64,000 nt of DNA, taken from NCBI GenBank assembly GCA_910574885.1, contig CAJTDD010000009.1, positions 84,157 through 148,156 of the forward strand, read 5' to 3'. Of the stretch, positions 43,560-51,599 are shown piece after piece. A program made the translations under genes and the position numbers. A model generated the notes under the pieces. That model saw only the letters and a list, made by a program, of their open reading frames with translations. It did no database searches and was not told the origin of the DNA. Source of the DNA: Lachnospiraceae bacterium (GTDB taxonomy: Bacteria; Bacillota; Clostridia; Lachnospirales; Lachnospiraceae). Each line of letters starts with the position of its first letter. The stretch's first letter is position 1.

Positions 43560-44972
43560 ATGGGAGGATTTTTTGGTGTAGCATCAAAGAAGGATTGCGT
43601 ATTAGAACTTTTTTATGGTGTGGATTATCATTCACACCTTGGCACACGGCGGGGCGGGATGGCTACTTATGGAGAGGACGGCTTCAACCGGGCAATCCAT
43701 AACATTGAAAACTCACCGTTCCGGACGAAATTCGACCGTGACGTAGGCGAGATGAAGGGATATCTGGGGATTGGATGTATCTCGGATTTTGAGCCGCAGC
43801 CGCTTTTAATCTGTTCAAAGCTGGGCAGTTTTGCAATCACGACGGTTGGCAAGGTGAACAATTATGATGAACTGCTGAACCAACTATATGAAAGTACACA
43901 TTCACATTTTCAGGAGATGACCAACGGGCAGATTAATGTGACGGAGCTGATTGCTGCGTTAATCTGTGAGAAGGACTCTATCCTGGAGGGAATCAAGTAT
44001 GTTCAGGATGTTGTGGACGGTTCCATGACGTTGCTTTTGATGACCAAGGAAGGTATTTATGCGGCGAGGGACAAGTACGGAAGGACGCCTCTTGTAATAG
44101 GAAAGAAGGAGGATGCGTACTGCGTGTCCTTCGAGAGCCATGCGTATATCAATCTGGGATATACCGATTACAGGGAATTAGGCCCGTCGGAGGTGGCGTT
44201 TATCACGCCGGAGGGCGTAAAGACCCTTAGGGAGCCAAGCAAGGAGATGCGGATCTGCTCATTTTTGTGGGTTTACTATGGATACCCCACTTCTTCCTAT
44301 GAGGGGGTCAACGTAGAAGAGATGCGCTACAAATGCGGAAGTATGCTTGCGAAGCGGGACGGGGACAGCGTCCATCCGGACGTGGTGGCAGGCGTACCGG
44401 ATTCCGGGATTGCCCATGCGATTGGCTACGCCAATGAATCCGGGATTCCATATGCAAGACCATTTATCAAATACACACCCACCTGGCCCCGGTCGTTCAT
44501 GCCTACCAGCCAGAGCCAGCGGAACTTGATTGCCCGCATGAAGCTGATTCCGGTTCAGGCATTGATTGAGAATAAGAAGCTTCTGTTGATTGACGACTCT
44601 ATTGTGAGGGGGACGCAGCTTAGGGAGACGACAGAATTTCTGTATAACAGCGGGGCGAAGGAGGTACATGTCCGTCCGGCGTGCCCGCCGCTGCTCTATG
44701 GGTGTAAGTATCTGAACTTTTCACGTTCCAAATCAGAGATGGAACTGATTACAAGACAGATGATTCGGAAGCGTGAGGGGGACGAATGCCCGCAGGAGGT
44801 CCTGGATGAGTACGCCAATCCATGTTCCTGCAAGTATGCGCAGTTAATTGAGGATATCAGAAAACAGCAGAATTTCACTTCGCTTAGGTTCCACAGACTG
44901 GACGACTTGTTAGAGTCCATCGGGATCGAGCCTTGCAAGGTGTGTACGTATTGCTTTAACGGCAAAGAATAG
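43560..44972 (+). CDS. PurF-like phosphoribosyltransferase with a degenerate glutaminase domain
   Basis: The 470 residues follow the amidophosphoribosyltransferase plan. The PRPP motif LLLIDDSIVRGTQ (around 341-353) is intact, and C-terminal cysteines (NPCSC, CKVCTYC) may hold an Fe-S cluster as in Bacillus PurF. However, the N-terminus is MGGFFGV instead of the nucleophile-bearing (M)CGIFG. The glutamine-binding HVRY and HNGN blocks also read GIGCIS and TVGKVNN. It therefore should not hydrolyse glutamine; an ammonia-dependent or different role is inferred. The ATG at 43560 has AAGGAG eight bases upstream. A standalone GMP synthase domain gene follows 9 bases later. Confidence 0.85.
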   Translation: MGGFFGVASKKDCVLELFYGVDYHSHLGTRRGGMATYGEDGFNRAIHNIENSPFRTKFDRDVGEMKGYLGIGCISDFEPQPLLICSKLGSFAITTVGKVNNYDELLNQLYESTHSHFQEMTNGQINVTELIAALICEKDSILEGIKYVQDVVDGSMTLLLMTKEGIYAARDKYGRTPLVIGKKEDAYCVSFESHAYINLGYTDYRELGPSEVAFITPEGVKTLREPSKEMRICSFLWVYYGYPTSSYEGVNVEEMRYKCGSMLAKRDGDSVHPDVVAGVPDSGIAHAIGYANESGIPYARPFIKYTPTWPRSFMPTSQSQRNLIARMKLIPVQALIENKKLLLIDDSIVRGTQLRETTEFLYNSGAKEVHVRPACPPLLYGCKYLNFSRSKSEMELITRQMIRKREGDECPQEVLDEYANPCSCKYAQLIEDIRKQQNFTSLRFHRLDDLLESIGIEPCKVCTYCFNGKE

Positions 44973-44981
44973 GAGGATACT

Positions 44982-45962
44982 ATGGGAAATAATACCAGAC
45001 CGGACAGTATGGAGCGGATTACGACGAAGGAGCTTGCAGATGCATTTATTGCAGAGCAGGTGGCAGAGATTCAGGCACAGGTAGGCGGACGTAAGGTGCT
45101 GCTGGCGCTTTCCGGAGGAGTAGACTCTTCTGTGGTGGCTGCACTTTTGATTAAAGCCATTGGGAAGCAGTTAGTGTGTGTGCATGTGAACCATGGCTTG
45201 CTCCGGAAAGGGGAACCGGAGCAGGTGGTGGAGGTATTCCGTGACCAGATGGACGCCAATTTGATTTATGTGGACGCAGTAGACCGTTTTCTGGACAAGC
45301 TGGCGGATGTAGCGGAGCCGGAGAAGAAGCGTAAGATTATCGGTGCGGAATTTATCCGGGTGTTTGAGGAAGAAGCGCGCAAACAAGAAGGGATTGAGTT
45401 CCTGGCTCAGGGGACGATTTACCCGGATATTATCGAGAGCGACGGTGTGAAGGCGCACCATAACGTGGGTGGCCTGCCGGAGGATTTGAAGTTTGAGCTG
45501 GTGGAGCCTTTGAAGTTTTTGTATAAAGATGAGGTGCGCGTGGTAGGCAAGGCGTTGGGCCTGCCGGACGGCATGGTATACCGCCAGCCGTTCCCGGGAC
45601 CGGGACTTGGAGTTCGCTGTCTTGGGGCGATTACCCGGGAGAGGCTTGAGATTGTACGGGAGTCAGATGCGATCCTTAGGGAGGAGTTTGCGAAGAATGG
45701 ACTCGAGGGGAAGGTATGGCAGTATTTTACGGCGGTTCCGGATTTTCGGTCTGTGGGAGTCGCAGACGGCGCCCGGACGTTTGCGTATCCGGTGATTTTG
45801 CGTGCGGTGAATACGGTGGATGCCATGACGGCTACGGTGGAGAATGTGCCGTTTGAATTGCTTGAGCATATTACGGAGAGGATTACCCATGAGGTGCCGG
45901 GGGTGAACCGGGTGCTGTATGATTTGACGCCGAAGCCGTGTGGGACGATTGAATGGGAATAA
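44982..45962 (+). CDS. guaA: GMP synthase ATP-pyrophosphatase subunit without glutaminase domain
   Basis: The 326 residues cover the ATP-PPase domain, with the P-loop SGGVDSS at 44-50, and the C-terminal dimerisation domain ([18 protein letters not shown] to [13 protein letters not shown]). The class I glutamine amidotransferase domain that fills the first 200 residues of usual bacterial GuaA is absent. This matches the split, archaeal-like form, in which a separate GuaAa subunit or free ammonia supplies nitrogen for XMP to GMP. No GuaAa gene is next to it. The position after the PurF-like gene suggests a shared purine transcript. Confidence 0.9.
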   Translation: MGNNTRPDSMERITTKELADAFIAEQVAEIQAQVGGRKVLLALSGGVDSSVVAALLIKAIGKQLVCVHVNHGLLRKGEPEQVVEVFRDQMDANLIYVDAVDRFLDKLADVAEPEKKRKIIGAEFIRVFEEEARKQEGIEFLAQGTIYPDIIESDGVKAHHNVGGLPEDLKFELVEPLKFLYKDEVRVVGKALGLPDGMVYRQPFPGPGLGVRCLGAITRERLEIVRESDAILREEFAKNGLEGKVWQYFTAVPDFRSVGVADGARTFAYPVILRAVNTVDAMTATVENVPFELLEHITERITHEVPGVNRVLYDLTPKPCGTIEWE

Positions 45963-46035
45963 AGCACAAATCTCAAGAAAGCTTTATTTTAAGTCATTTT
46001 CAGAGGTTGTTTCCAGAGGGATATTTTTGTGTATC

Positions 46036-46300
46036 TTATTCTTTTCGCCATTGCTTAGATGGTGTATGTTTGCCGCAATCATCAGCGGTCTGCGGCCAGT
46101 TGAGCTTCCATTCCAGATATTCTTCTCTGGTAATCTCCCCGGCTGCCAGCTGCTTTTTGCGAAGCTGCCATTCCAACAGAAACTTGTCCAGCAGGTGGTA
46201 GCGGAAACTGACGGCTATGTGTTTTTCCGGGAAGTCCGGGTCTGTATTTTCGTTTATTTCATAAAGCCGGATGCCCGAGTATCTGAACGAAAGAACAGGA
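46036..46300 (-). pseudogene. Possible C-terminal remnant of a mobile-element protein
   Basis: The minus frame ends LRKKQLAAGEITREEYLEWK, then LNWPQTADDCGKHTPSKQWR before the stop. The end is charged, with a CGKH knuckle, and looks protein-like. The upstream part of the same frame looks non-coding. I cannot name the family. It lies in the 652-bp gap after guaA, next to another fragment. Confidence 0.35.
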
Positions 46301-46410
46301 TTTCTGAAAGATTGGAGGATGTACTGGAGGAAAACAGAGAACTGCGGGCAATAGGAGCAGATTTTGAGCGAATGAAAAAGGCTTTTGGTTTGGTGGTTAC
46401 ATGGGGCTAA
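46276..46410 (+). pseudogene. Possible coiled-coil fragment of a relaxase
   Basis: The plus frame reads ERKNRISERLEDVLEENREL, then RAIGADFERMKKAFG, ending at TAA. This heptad pattern resembles the coiled-coil end of Firmicute relaxases, but no start or catalytic part is present. It ends just before the promoter of the MFS attenuator. Confidence 0.35.
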
Positions 46411-46424
46411 CTGGTAGATATAAT
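46396..46424 (+). promoter_or_regulatory. Promoter of the MFS efflux gene
   Basis: GTTACA (46396-46401), a 17-base spacer and TATAAT (46419-46424) predict a start near 46431, leaving an unusually long leader of about 185 bases before the MFS start codon. Confidence 0.65.
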
Positions 46425-46486
46425 ATAGGTGAGAGATAATTTTTCGGCTATGCAAGTTGTTCGATCTAAATGGAAGGTAAGTAAAA

Positions 46487-46525
46487 ATGATACTTTGTAT
46501 TGTAGTAGCTCCATGCAGAGCTTGA
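46487..46525 (+). CDS. Leader peptide of the MFS efflux gene
   Basis: The 12-residue frame MILCIVVAPCRA ends at TGA and has GGAAGGT eight bases before its ATG. Its last codons lie inside the first strand of the leader hairpin. The size and placement match leader peptides that stall antibiotic-bound ribosomes upstream of erm, cat and mef-type genes. Translation is inferred, not shown. Confidence 0.6.
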   Translation: MILCIVVAPCRA

Positions 46526-46612
46526 GGAGGCTGCATGGAGGAAGAGCATTAGGCTGATATCCTCAAGCTTTGCTTCTGTTTCAAGAAATAGTTGATATGA
46601 AAAGGAGCAAAG
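46509..46612 (+). promoter_or_regulatory. Candidate translation attenuator controlling the MFS gene
   Basis: Three alternative pairings can be read. CTCCATGCAG (46509-46518) pairs with CTGCATGGAG (46531-46540). AGCTTGAGGA (46519-46528) pairs with TCCTCAAGCT (46560-46569). CTTTGCTTC (46568-46576) pairs over nine positions, one of them G-U, with GGAGCAAAG (46604-46612), which contains the MFS ribosome binding site. The second and third share bases 46568-46569. A ribosome stalled on the leader peptide would open the first stem, change the pairing and free the binding site. Folding was done by eye only. Confidence 0.65.
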
Positions 46613-46614
46613 AA

Positions 46615-47907
46615 ATGAATAATACAAAGAAAATTGAATTATATGAGTTGAAAGATTTTTTGATTCTTTGGAGTACCCAGAGTGTATCTCAACTTGGCAG
46701 CAGTATCACAGCATTTGCATTAACTTTATGGTTGTATGAGAAGACTGGTTCTTCATTAAGTACTGCAGCACTTACTATATGCTCTTATGCACCATATGTG
46801 TTAATGAGTATATTTGCAGGAGCGTTGACAGACCAGTTCGATAAAAAGAAGACAATGATTGTTTGCGATGCACTTGCAGTGTTTTGTACCGTAGTAGTAT
46901 TGGGATTATTTAGTACAAACCGTTTGATGGTATGGCATTTGTATGTCTTAAATGCGATTTCGGGATTAATGAATACAGTGCAGCAACCGGCATCAGAAGT
47001 TGCTATGACGCTTATTATTCCCGAAAAGTATTATCAGAAGACAAGTGGCCTTCGTTCTTTGTCAGGGTCGCTGATATCCATATTAAACCCTCTGATTGCT
47101 ACAGCATTGTATTCTTTTACAGGACTTAATGGTGTGATAGCAGTAGATATTGGCAGCTTTGTAGTCGCATTTATAGCATTGCAGTTTTTTATTAGCATTC
47201 CAAAAAGCAATCGTAAACGAAAAGAAAGTGTATTTGTTCTTGCTAAAGAAGGAATTGGGTTTTTGAAAGACAATCCAATGATTATGACGCTGATCTTATT
47301 TATGGCAGGTGTTAATCTGGTGGCTTCTGCTTTTGATGCAACATTACCAGGGTATGTACTTCCGAATCCTAAAGGAGGTCACTATGTTCTTGGGGTTGTT
47401 ACTTCCTGTTCCGGTGTGGCTATGATTATTGGCAGTCTGATCGTTTCGGTTTTACCTAAGCCAAAGGATAGGGTTAAAGTCGTTTATTTGACAATGTTGT
47501 TTTCGTTAGGGACTGAAAATTTTTTATTGGCTTTTTCCAGAGAACCGATATTGTGGTGTATTGGACAGATCATTGGGTGGATTCTTGTACCTGTTATGAG
47601 TGCTAATTTGGATGTGATTCTTAGGAGTACCATTCCGATAGAATTGCAGGGACGTGTTTATGCGTGTCGTAATACGTTTCAGTTTTTTACCATCCCAATC
47701 GGATTGTTTTTGGGTGGTTTTATGGTAGATAATGTATGCGAACCGCTTATGGCTGTATATGATGATTTATCAATTCTAAAAATGCTTTTTGGTACAGGAA
47801 AAGGTTCTGGTGCGGCACTTATGATGTTTATACTTGGAGTAAGTGGAAGTATGGTTTGTATCATTACGGGTAAGAAGTTAAAAAAGTATCAATATAACGA
47901 AAAGTAA
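46615..47907 (+). CDS. MFS efflux transporter, macrolide-efflux (Mef)-like
   Basis: This 430-residue MFS_3-type transporter begins LKDFLILWSTQSVSQLGSSITAFALTLWLYEKTGSSL and carries the motif A variant GALTDQFDKKKTMIV. It has twelve membrane spans, with a longer central loop at FISIPKSNRKRKE. The sequence pattern resembles Mef and related macrolide or peptide exporters. The ATG at 46615 follows GGAG, which sits in a hairpin of the leader, so expression is probably induced by a ribosome-targeting drug (inference). It is a single gene, AT-rich compared with guaA upstream, and ends at a strong hairpin. Confidence 0.85.
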   Translation: MNNTKKIELYELKDFLILWSTQSVSQLGSSITAFALTLWLYEKTGSSLSTAALTICSYAPYVLMSIFAGALTDQFDKKKTMIVCDALAVFCTVVVLGLFSTNRLMVWHLYVLNAISGLMNTVQQPASEVAMTLIIPEKYYQKTSGLRSLSGSLISILNPLIATALYSFTGLNGVIAVDIGSFVVAFIALQFFISIPKSNRKRKESVFVLAKEGIGFLKDNPMIMTLILFMAGVNLVASAFDATLPGYVLPNPKGGHYVLGVVTSCSGVAMIIGSLIVSVLPKPKDRVKVVYLTMLFSLGTENFLLAFSREPILWCIGQIIGWILVPVMSANLDVILRSTIPIELQGRVYACRNTFQFFTIPIGLFLGGFMVDNVCEPLMAVYDDLSILKMLFGTGKGSGAALMMFILGVSGSMVCIITGKKLKKYQYNEK

Positions 47908-47961
47908 CTATATTTTTGGTGAGCTAAACAAAATAACTTGTCGAATGGGAATAGTGAAAAA

Positions 47962-48000
47962 AGGGATTGAAACGGCGTATTTGTGCGGGTTTCAATCCCT
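47962..48000 (+). terminator. Terminator of the MFS gene
   Basis: AGGGATTGAAAC (47962-47973) and GTTTCAATCCCT (47989-48000) form a perfect 12-bp stem with a 15-base loop, followed by CTTGTTT. The rest of the gap to 48281 shows no gene or repeat that I can support. Confidence 0.7.
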
Positions 48001-48281
48001 CTTGTTTCCATCGTGATGTTAATGTGAGTCAATCCGCTGTTAATTGATAGCAAATAGCATAATCTACTGTCAAACGGAATCATCTGGCAGTAGGTATGTA
48101 TACTATCCTCAATGTGATTCCCTTATATTCAATTATAGGTAACTGATACCAGGGCAGTCCGCAAAAATGTCTCGTTTCCGGCATGAATGACTATCCTGGC
48201 AGAAAAGCGGGGAGTGAACTGCTCCCAAGTTCTCCCAGATGGGCTTCTGGAGTTGCTTAATGCTGGCCATGCAAGATAACC

Positions 48282-49361
48282 TTAACCCTGTTTTTGTCTT
48301 AATTCCTTGCGCAGACGATCAATTTCTTGTTTCAAATATAAATTTTCTTCTTGATTACGGCGGTTTTCCTCTTGATTACGGCGGTTTTCCTCTTGATTGC
48401 GGCGATTTACCTCTTTCCAGTGTTCAATCTCTTCCTGATTCCGCTTATCCTGTTCTTTCCATCGTTTATTTTCTTCCTGAAGTTCATCAATCATATACCG
48501 TACCGTATTTCTGTCTAACTCATACAATTCCTTTGAAAACATACCCATCACCTGCTCTATATTCTGGCAAATCTCATATACCTGCGCATACATCGGCTTG
48601 AAATCCGGGTACTTCTCAATCAGCGCAATGATATCCTCCGGCGCATCGCTGCTCAGAAAAGTAAGCCATCCGTCCAGCCGATTCTTTATACTTTTATTTT
48701 GCTGGTTTTTTCTGTAGATGTCAAGCGCAACAAAGACAAATTTCTGCAAAAGGTTGAGCTTTAACCCGGTATTTGATTCTTGCTGGAATTTGTGGATATA
48801 TTTATCCGGAAATTGATGGAACTCAGGAGTGCTTTTCTCGAATAGGACGATGGTATAGACATTGGAAATCTTGCGGTAGGAAAAAGCCTTTTTTGTCATC
48901 TCGCCGCGTACCTGTTTGTACTCCCGCAATAACAAATCCGCAGAATAACAGGCGCTCCGCTGGCCCGGGAAAGCGTACCCTACCTTTTGGACTTCTACAT
49001 TGACGACGCTTCCGTCTGATAACCGAACTAGAAAATCCATGATTAGCAGAGACGATTCGTCCGCAATCCGTGTATTGTCATTGGGAAGTACCTTCAAAAG
49101 TTTTACCTTTTTCCCAAGCAATAAGGAGATTAACTCTTCGAGCCGTTCCGGATAAATTTCCGGATTCAGTATTGCCTTTATACAAAAGTCATAGAGCATC
49201 TTAACGCCTTTTGCGCCCGTACAGAAATCGAGGAACTCTTCCCGCTGTTTTTCTTGCCAACTGTGAAAGATTTCTTCCAGTTCTTTTGAACCATGGATTT
49301 TCCCCAAGATTTCTTCACGGCTTTGAAGCATTGGAAAATATGTCCGTAATGAATTGGCCAA
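48282..49361 (-). CDS. Rpn/PD-(D/E)XK nuclease family transposase-like protein
   Basis: This 359-residue protein has the PDDEXK nuclease-family-transposase layout: FLDFCTGAKGVKMLYDFCIKAILNPEIYPERLEELISLLL, then LLIMDFLVRLSDGSVVNVEVQ, where D and ExQ stand at the usual D-ExK positions. Related Rpn proteins promote recombination by nicking DNA. The start is a TTG with GGAGGG eight bases upstream. The C-terminal 60 residues are a coiled coil with tandem RRNQEEN heptads encoded by a 21-bp DNA repeat. Its promoter region ends at the IS insertion. Confidence 0.82.
   Translation of the reverse strand: MANSLRTYFPMLQSREEILGKIHGSKELEEIFHSWQEKQREEFLDFCTGAKGVKMLYDFCIKAILNPEIYPERLEELISLLLGKKVKLLKVLPNDNTRIADESSLLIMDFLVRLSDGSVVNVEVQKVGYAFPGQRSACYSADLLLREYKQVRGEMTKKAFSYRKISNVYTIVLFEKSTPEFHQFPDKYIHKFQQESNTGLKLNLLQKFVFVALDIYRKNQQNKSIKNRLDGWLTFLSSDAPEDIIALIEKYPDFKPMYAQVYEICQNIEQVMGMFSKELYELDRNTVRYMIDELQEENKRWKEQDKRNQEEIEHWKEVNRRNQEENRRNQEENRRNQEENLYLKQEIDRLRKELRQKQG
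48350..48412 (-). repeat. Three 21-bp tandem repeats in the Rpn-like gene
   Basis: Units 48350-48370 and 48371-48391 are identical (CTTGATTACGG then CGGTTTTCCT); 48392-48412 differs at three positions. Each encodes one heptad, RNQEENR in some register, so unit number can change without a frameshift and would alter coiled-coil length. Confidence 0.85.
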
Positions 49362-49460
49362 ATGTAATCCCTCCTCACAAAATGTCTGTGCACGTTGTTA
49401 AATTAATCTCTTCTGTTGGCGTTTATATGGTTAAGAAGTAAATCTTTTATGGGGTAAATG

Positions 49461-49523
49461 TTTTATACTCAAACTTCGCACATGGATTTTAGCTATGCAC
49501 CTTGAAAATTCAATATCTGGCAA
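49461..49523 (+). repeat. Left end of the IS4-family element with target duplication
   Basis: TTTTATA (49461-49467) is the target-site duplicate. The terminal inverted repeat begins CTCAAACTTCGCAC at 49468 and stays similar to the other end, through TATGCACCTTGAAAATTCAA, to CTGGCAA at 49523. Confidence 0.85.
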
Positions 49524-49557
49524 TAATTTAATTATCAAAGAACAGCCTTTTGGAACA

Positions 49558-50369
49558 CTATGCTACTATTAATTGGGATTGTAGCAGGGATGGCAGGGTG
49601 CTGATAAAAGTGTCAACCAGTTCATCTATCTTTTCATCAACAAGATCACAGTGTTCCTCTAAAAGTTTCCGGAACATTTGAAGCAGCATTTGAAATGCCT
49701 GCATCCATGTGATGTCAGACATTTCGTCAGAAAAGTACAGAAACAGTTCTCCAAGTGAGCGGTTGTCGTTTGATTCCCTGTTTTCGATGGACAGCATCAT
49801 ATACCTGGTAAAAACAACTGCCGTATGGGCGGTCATTGCATCAAAAGAAAGGCAATGGCATTCTTTGCTGAGCCTGAGATAACTCTTGCAGACTTTGAAG
49901 AATACTTCGATATCCCAGCGTTTTCCATAAAGGCGGATGATTTCATCTTCACATAAGGATGTATCTGTTGTGATAAGGCAGAGGTATTCCTTGCGTTTAT
50001 TCCTGTTGCGGACATATACAACCCTGGCCGGGACCGCTTTCCCATCTTTGATGGCTTCCACATCCACTGATAAGAGGTATTTGGAACGTCCCCTGCGTTT
50101 TTTGTTCCTCTTGTAGATATCGATAAGGGAGAGTTCTTCTCCATTGTATCGGAAGAACATTTTCGGGGTTTTCTTAATCATTCCAATCACTTCATAGCCA
50201 AGATTTTTTACAGCATGAAGCGATTTGGGAGAAGAAAACCAGCTGTCAAAGAGGACATATTTTGCAGGAATCCCTGTTGTTTTAGCGGCTTTCAGAAGTT
50301 CTAACATAGCTTCCGTCCCTTTGGTCATGGAAAGCTTGCGGCGCTTATAACCGATAGTCCTTTTATCAA
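49558..50369 (-). pseudogene. IS4-family transposase, C-terminal part
   Basis: This half contains the second catalytic aspartate in YVLFDSWFSSP and the third residue in YGKRWDIEVFFKVCK. It lacks the N-terminal DNA-binding region and the first aspartate, which lie about 10 kb away at 60282-60845. The open frame extends beyond 50369 only into the inserted element. Once rejoined, the codon CTT bridges the two halves and gives the sequence AVSL-DKRTIGYKRR. Confidence 0.87.
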
Positions 50370-50390
50370 TGCTCATGTACGGTAAAGAAG
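50368..50390 (+). other. Left attachment junction of the mobilizable element
   Basis: IS sequence ends TTTTATC, followed by the shared dinucleotide AA (50368-50369) and the element end TGCTCATGTACGGTAAAGAAG. Its arm is the complement of the right-end arm: ACATGAGCA and CTTCTTTA are conserved, with four bases between them. The AA dinucleotide also occurs at the right junction (60282-60283). Confidence 0.8.
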
Positions 50391-50471
50391 CAAGCAACCG
50401 AAAACAAGAGATAGACCGCCAGCACCACACTATTCCGAACCAAAGAAAACAAAGACCAAAAGACAAGCACC

Positions 50472-50612
50472 GTGGAAATGTGTATAACTTGCTATTCCGT
50501 CATGGAAAAGTCCGTTCACAGAACATGGAAAAGCTAAAGTGCAGCTTTCCCACATTCTGCAAACAGACTTTCCCACAACTCCATAAGATAGCAAGTTATG
50601 CACATTACGCAC
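50472..50612. repeat. 141-nt long imperfect palindrome near the left end
   Basis: The arms pair almost continuously: ATAACTTGCTAT (50484-50495) with ATAGCAAGTTAT (50588-50599), AAAGTC with GACTTT, and GGAAAAGCT with AGCTTTCC around a short loop near 50542. No gene lies in 50383-50719. The AACTTG core recurs in the marR operator 70 bp away, so this may be a second regulator site, a structured RNA or a replication or recombination signal. Confidence 0.7.
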
Positions 50613-50655
50613 AGTGCCGACTACTACGGAATCCCTCTCATTTCTATCATTCATA

Positions 50656-50704
50656 TTGACATATAGGTAACTTGTTGCTATAATCAAAAGTGCAACAAGT
50701 TGCC
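50656..50704 (+). promoter_or_regulatory. Promoter and operator of the marR operon
   Basis: TTGACA (50656-50661), a 17-base spacer and TATAAT (50679-50684) form a perfect sigma-70 promoter. The palindrome GGTAACTTGTTGC (50666-50678) / GCAACAAGTTGCC (50692-50704) brackets the -10 box, so the MarR protein encoded next probably represses its own operon. Confidence 0.85.
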
Positions 50705-50719
50705 AATAAGGAGGGCTAC

Positions 50720-51211
50720 ATGAATTTAGATGATTTGACTAAAAGATTTTCAAGTTCTACGGAGAACCAAAGAAAGGCTATTTTCAGTACATTATTTATC
50801 GCCGGAAATAAGCTACAAACGCTTTTTGATAACCATATTCCAGAGGTATCATTAAAGCAATTTATGTTATTGTCAATAATCAGGCAATCAAAAGAACAGC
50901 TAACATTTACTCAATTGGGAAATTTGTTAGGCTGTTCAAGACAAAATATCAAAAAGTTGGCTGATGTTTTGATGAAAAAAGGGTTTATTACTATTCAACA
51001 AAGCCCGCATGATACAAGAGCTATGTGTATCTGCCCCACAGAAAAGGTAAATGACTTTTATACAAATGACTTTTCTGAATACCAAGAGGAATTGAAATAT
51101 CTTTTTGAAGTTTATACAGACAAAGAAATTGAAACCCTTTTTACTCTTTTATCAAGACTATATGCCGGAATAGAAAATTTGGAAAAGAGGATTGCAGATG
51201 AAAAAAAGTAA
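50720..51211 (+). CDS. MarR-family transcriptional regulator
   Basis: This 163-residue winged-helix protein includes LKQFMLLSIIRQSKEQLTFTQLGNLLGCSRQNIKKLADVLMKKGFITIQQSPHDTRAMCI, the MarR recognition helix and wing. The ATG at 50720 follows AAGGAGG by five bases; the upstream start at 50690 lies inside the operator. It heads a three-gene cargo operon with an FMN-binding protein and a flavodoxin, overlapping the former by 14 bases. Autorepression through the AACTTG palindrome is likely. The inducer is unknown, perhaps an oxidant or phenolic compound. Confidence 0.87.
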   Translation: MNLDDLTKRFSSSTENQRKAIFSTLFIAGNKLQTLFDNHIPEVSLKQFMLLSIIRQSKEQLTFTQLGNLLGCSRQNIKKLADVLMKKGFITIQQSPHDTRAMCICPTEKVNDFYTNDFSEYQEELKYLFEVYTDKEIETLFTLLSRLYAGIENLEKRIADEKK

Positions 51212-51581
51212 AAAAGTGCTGCTGATAACATTTATTGTTGTTTTATTTTTGTTTATTGTAGGAAAAATCATAATTGGAAATATGGTTAGGAATGTTCAAA
51301 ATATTTCTGTATCTATGCCCGATATATCGAGTGTTCAAGACGGGAATTATATAGGTGAATATTCGATTACCCCCGTCCATGTGAAAGTTGAGGTATCAGT
51401 CAGCAATCATCGGATAACCAATATTACTATTTTGCAACACGATAATGGGCTGGGGAGTACGGCAGAAAGTATAGTCAATGATGTAGTGCAAGAACAGTCA
51501 TTAGATATAGACGCAGTATCGGGAGCTACGGTAAGTAGTAAATGTATCTTAAAAGCTGTTGAAAATGCAATAGAAAATTAA
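51198..51581 (+). CDS. Membrane-anchored FMN-binding domain protein
   Basis: This 127-residue protein has an N-terminal membrane anchor (residues 7-27, VLLITFIVVLFLFIVGKIII) and an outward FMN-binding domain. The motif S108-G-A-T111 in DAVSGATVSSK is where ApbE-type transferases attach FMN covalently to the threonine in RnfG/NqrC-like proteins. A one-electron redox role at the outer membrane face is inferred. It is coupled to marR by overlap, and a flavodoxin gene follows 18 bases later. Confidence 0.82.
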   Translation: MKKSKKVLLITFIVVLFLFIVGKIIIGNMVRNVQNISVSMPDISSVQDGNYIGEYSITPVHVKVEVSVSNHRITNITILQHDNGLGSTAESIVNDVVQEQSLDIDAVSGATVSSKCILKAVENAIEN

Positions 51582-51599
51582 AGAGGGAGATTTAGGCTG

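Noticed and set aside
44982..45962. GMP synthase truncated by mutation
   Set aside because: The gene has its own start, ribosome site and a natural domain boundary, so it is read as the split form rather than a broken gene.
47962..48000. CRISPR-like GTTTCAATCCCT repeat pair
   Set aside because: It is a single inverted pair with a 15-base loop and no repeated spacers; a transcription terminator explains it.
48239..48601. 120-residue plus-strand frame
   Set aside because: Its periodic FPLDYGG sequence is the antisense reading of the heptad repeats in the Rpn-like gene.
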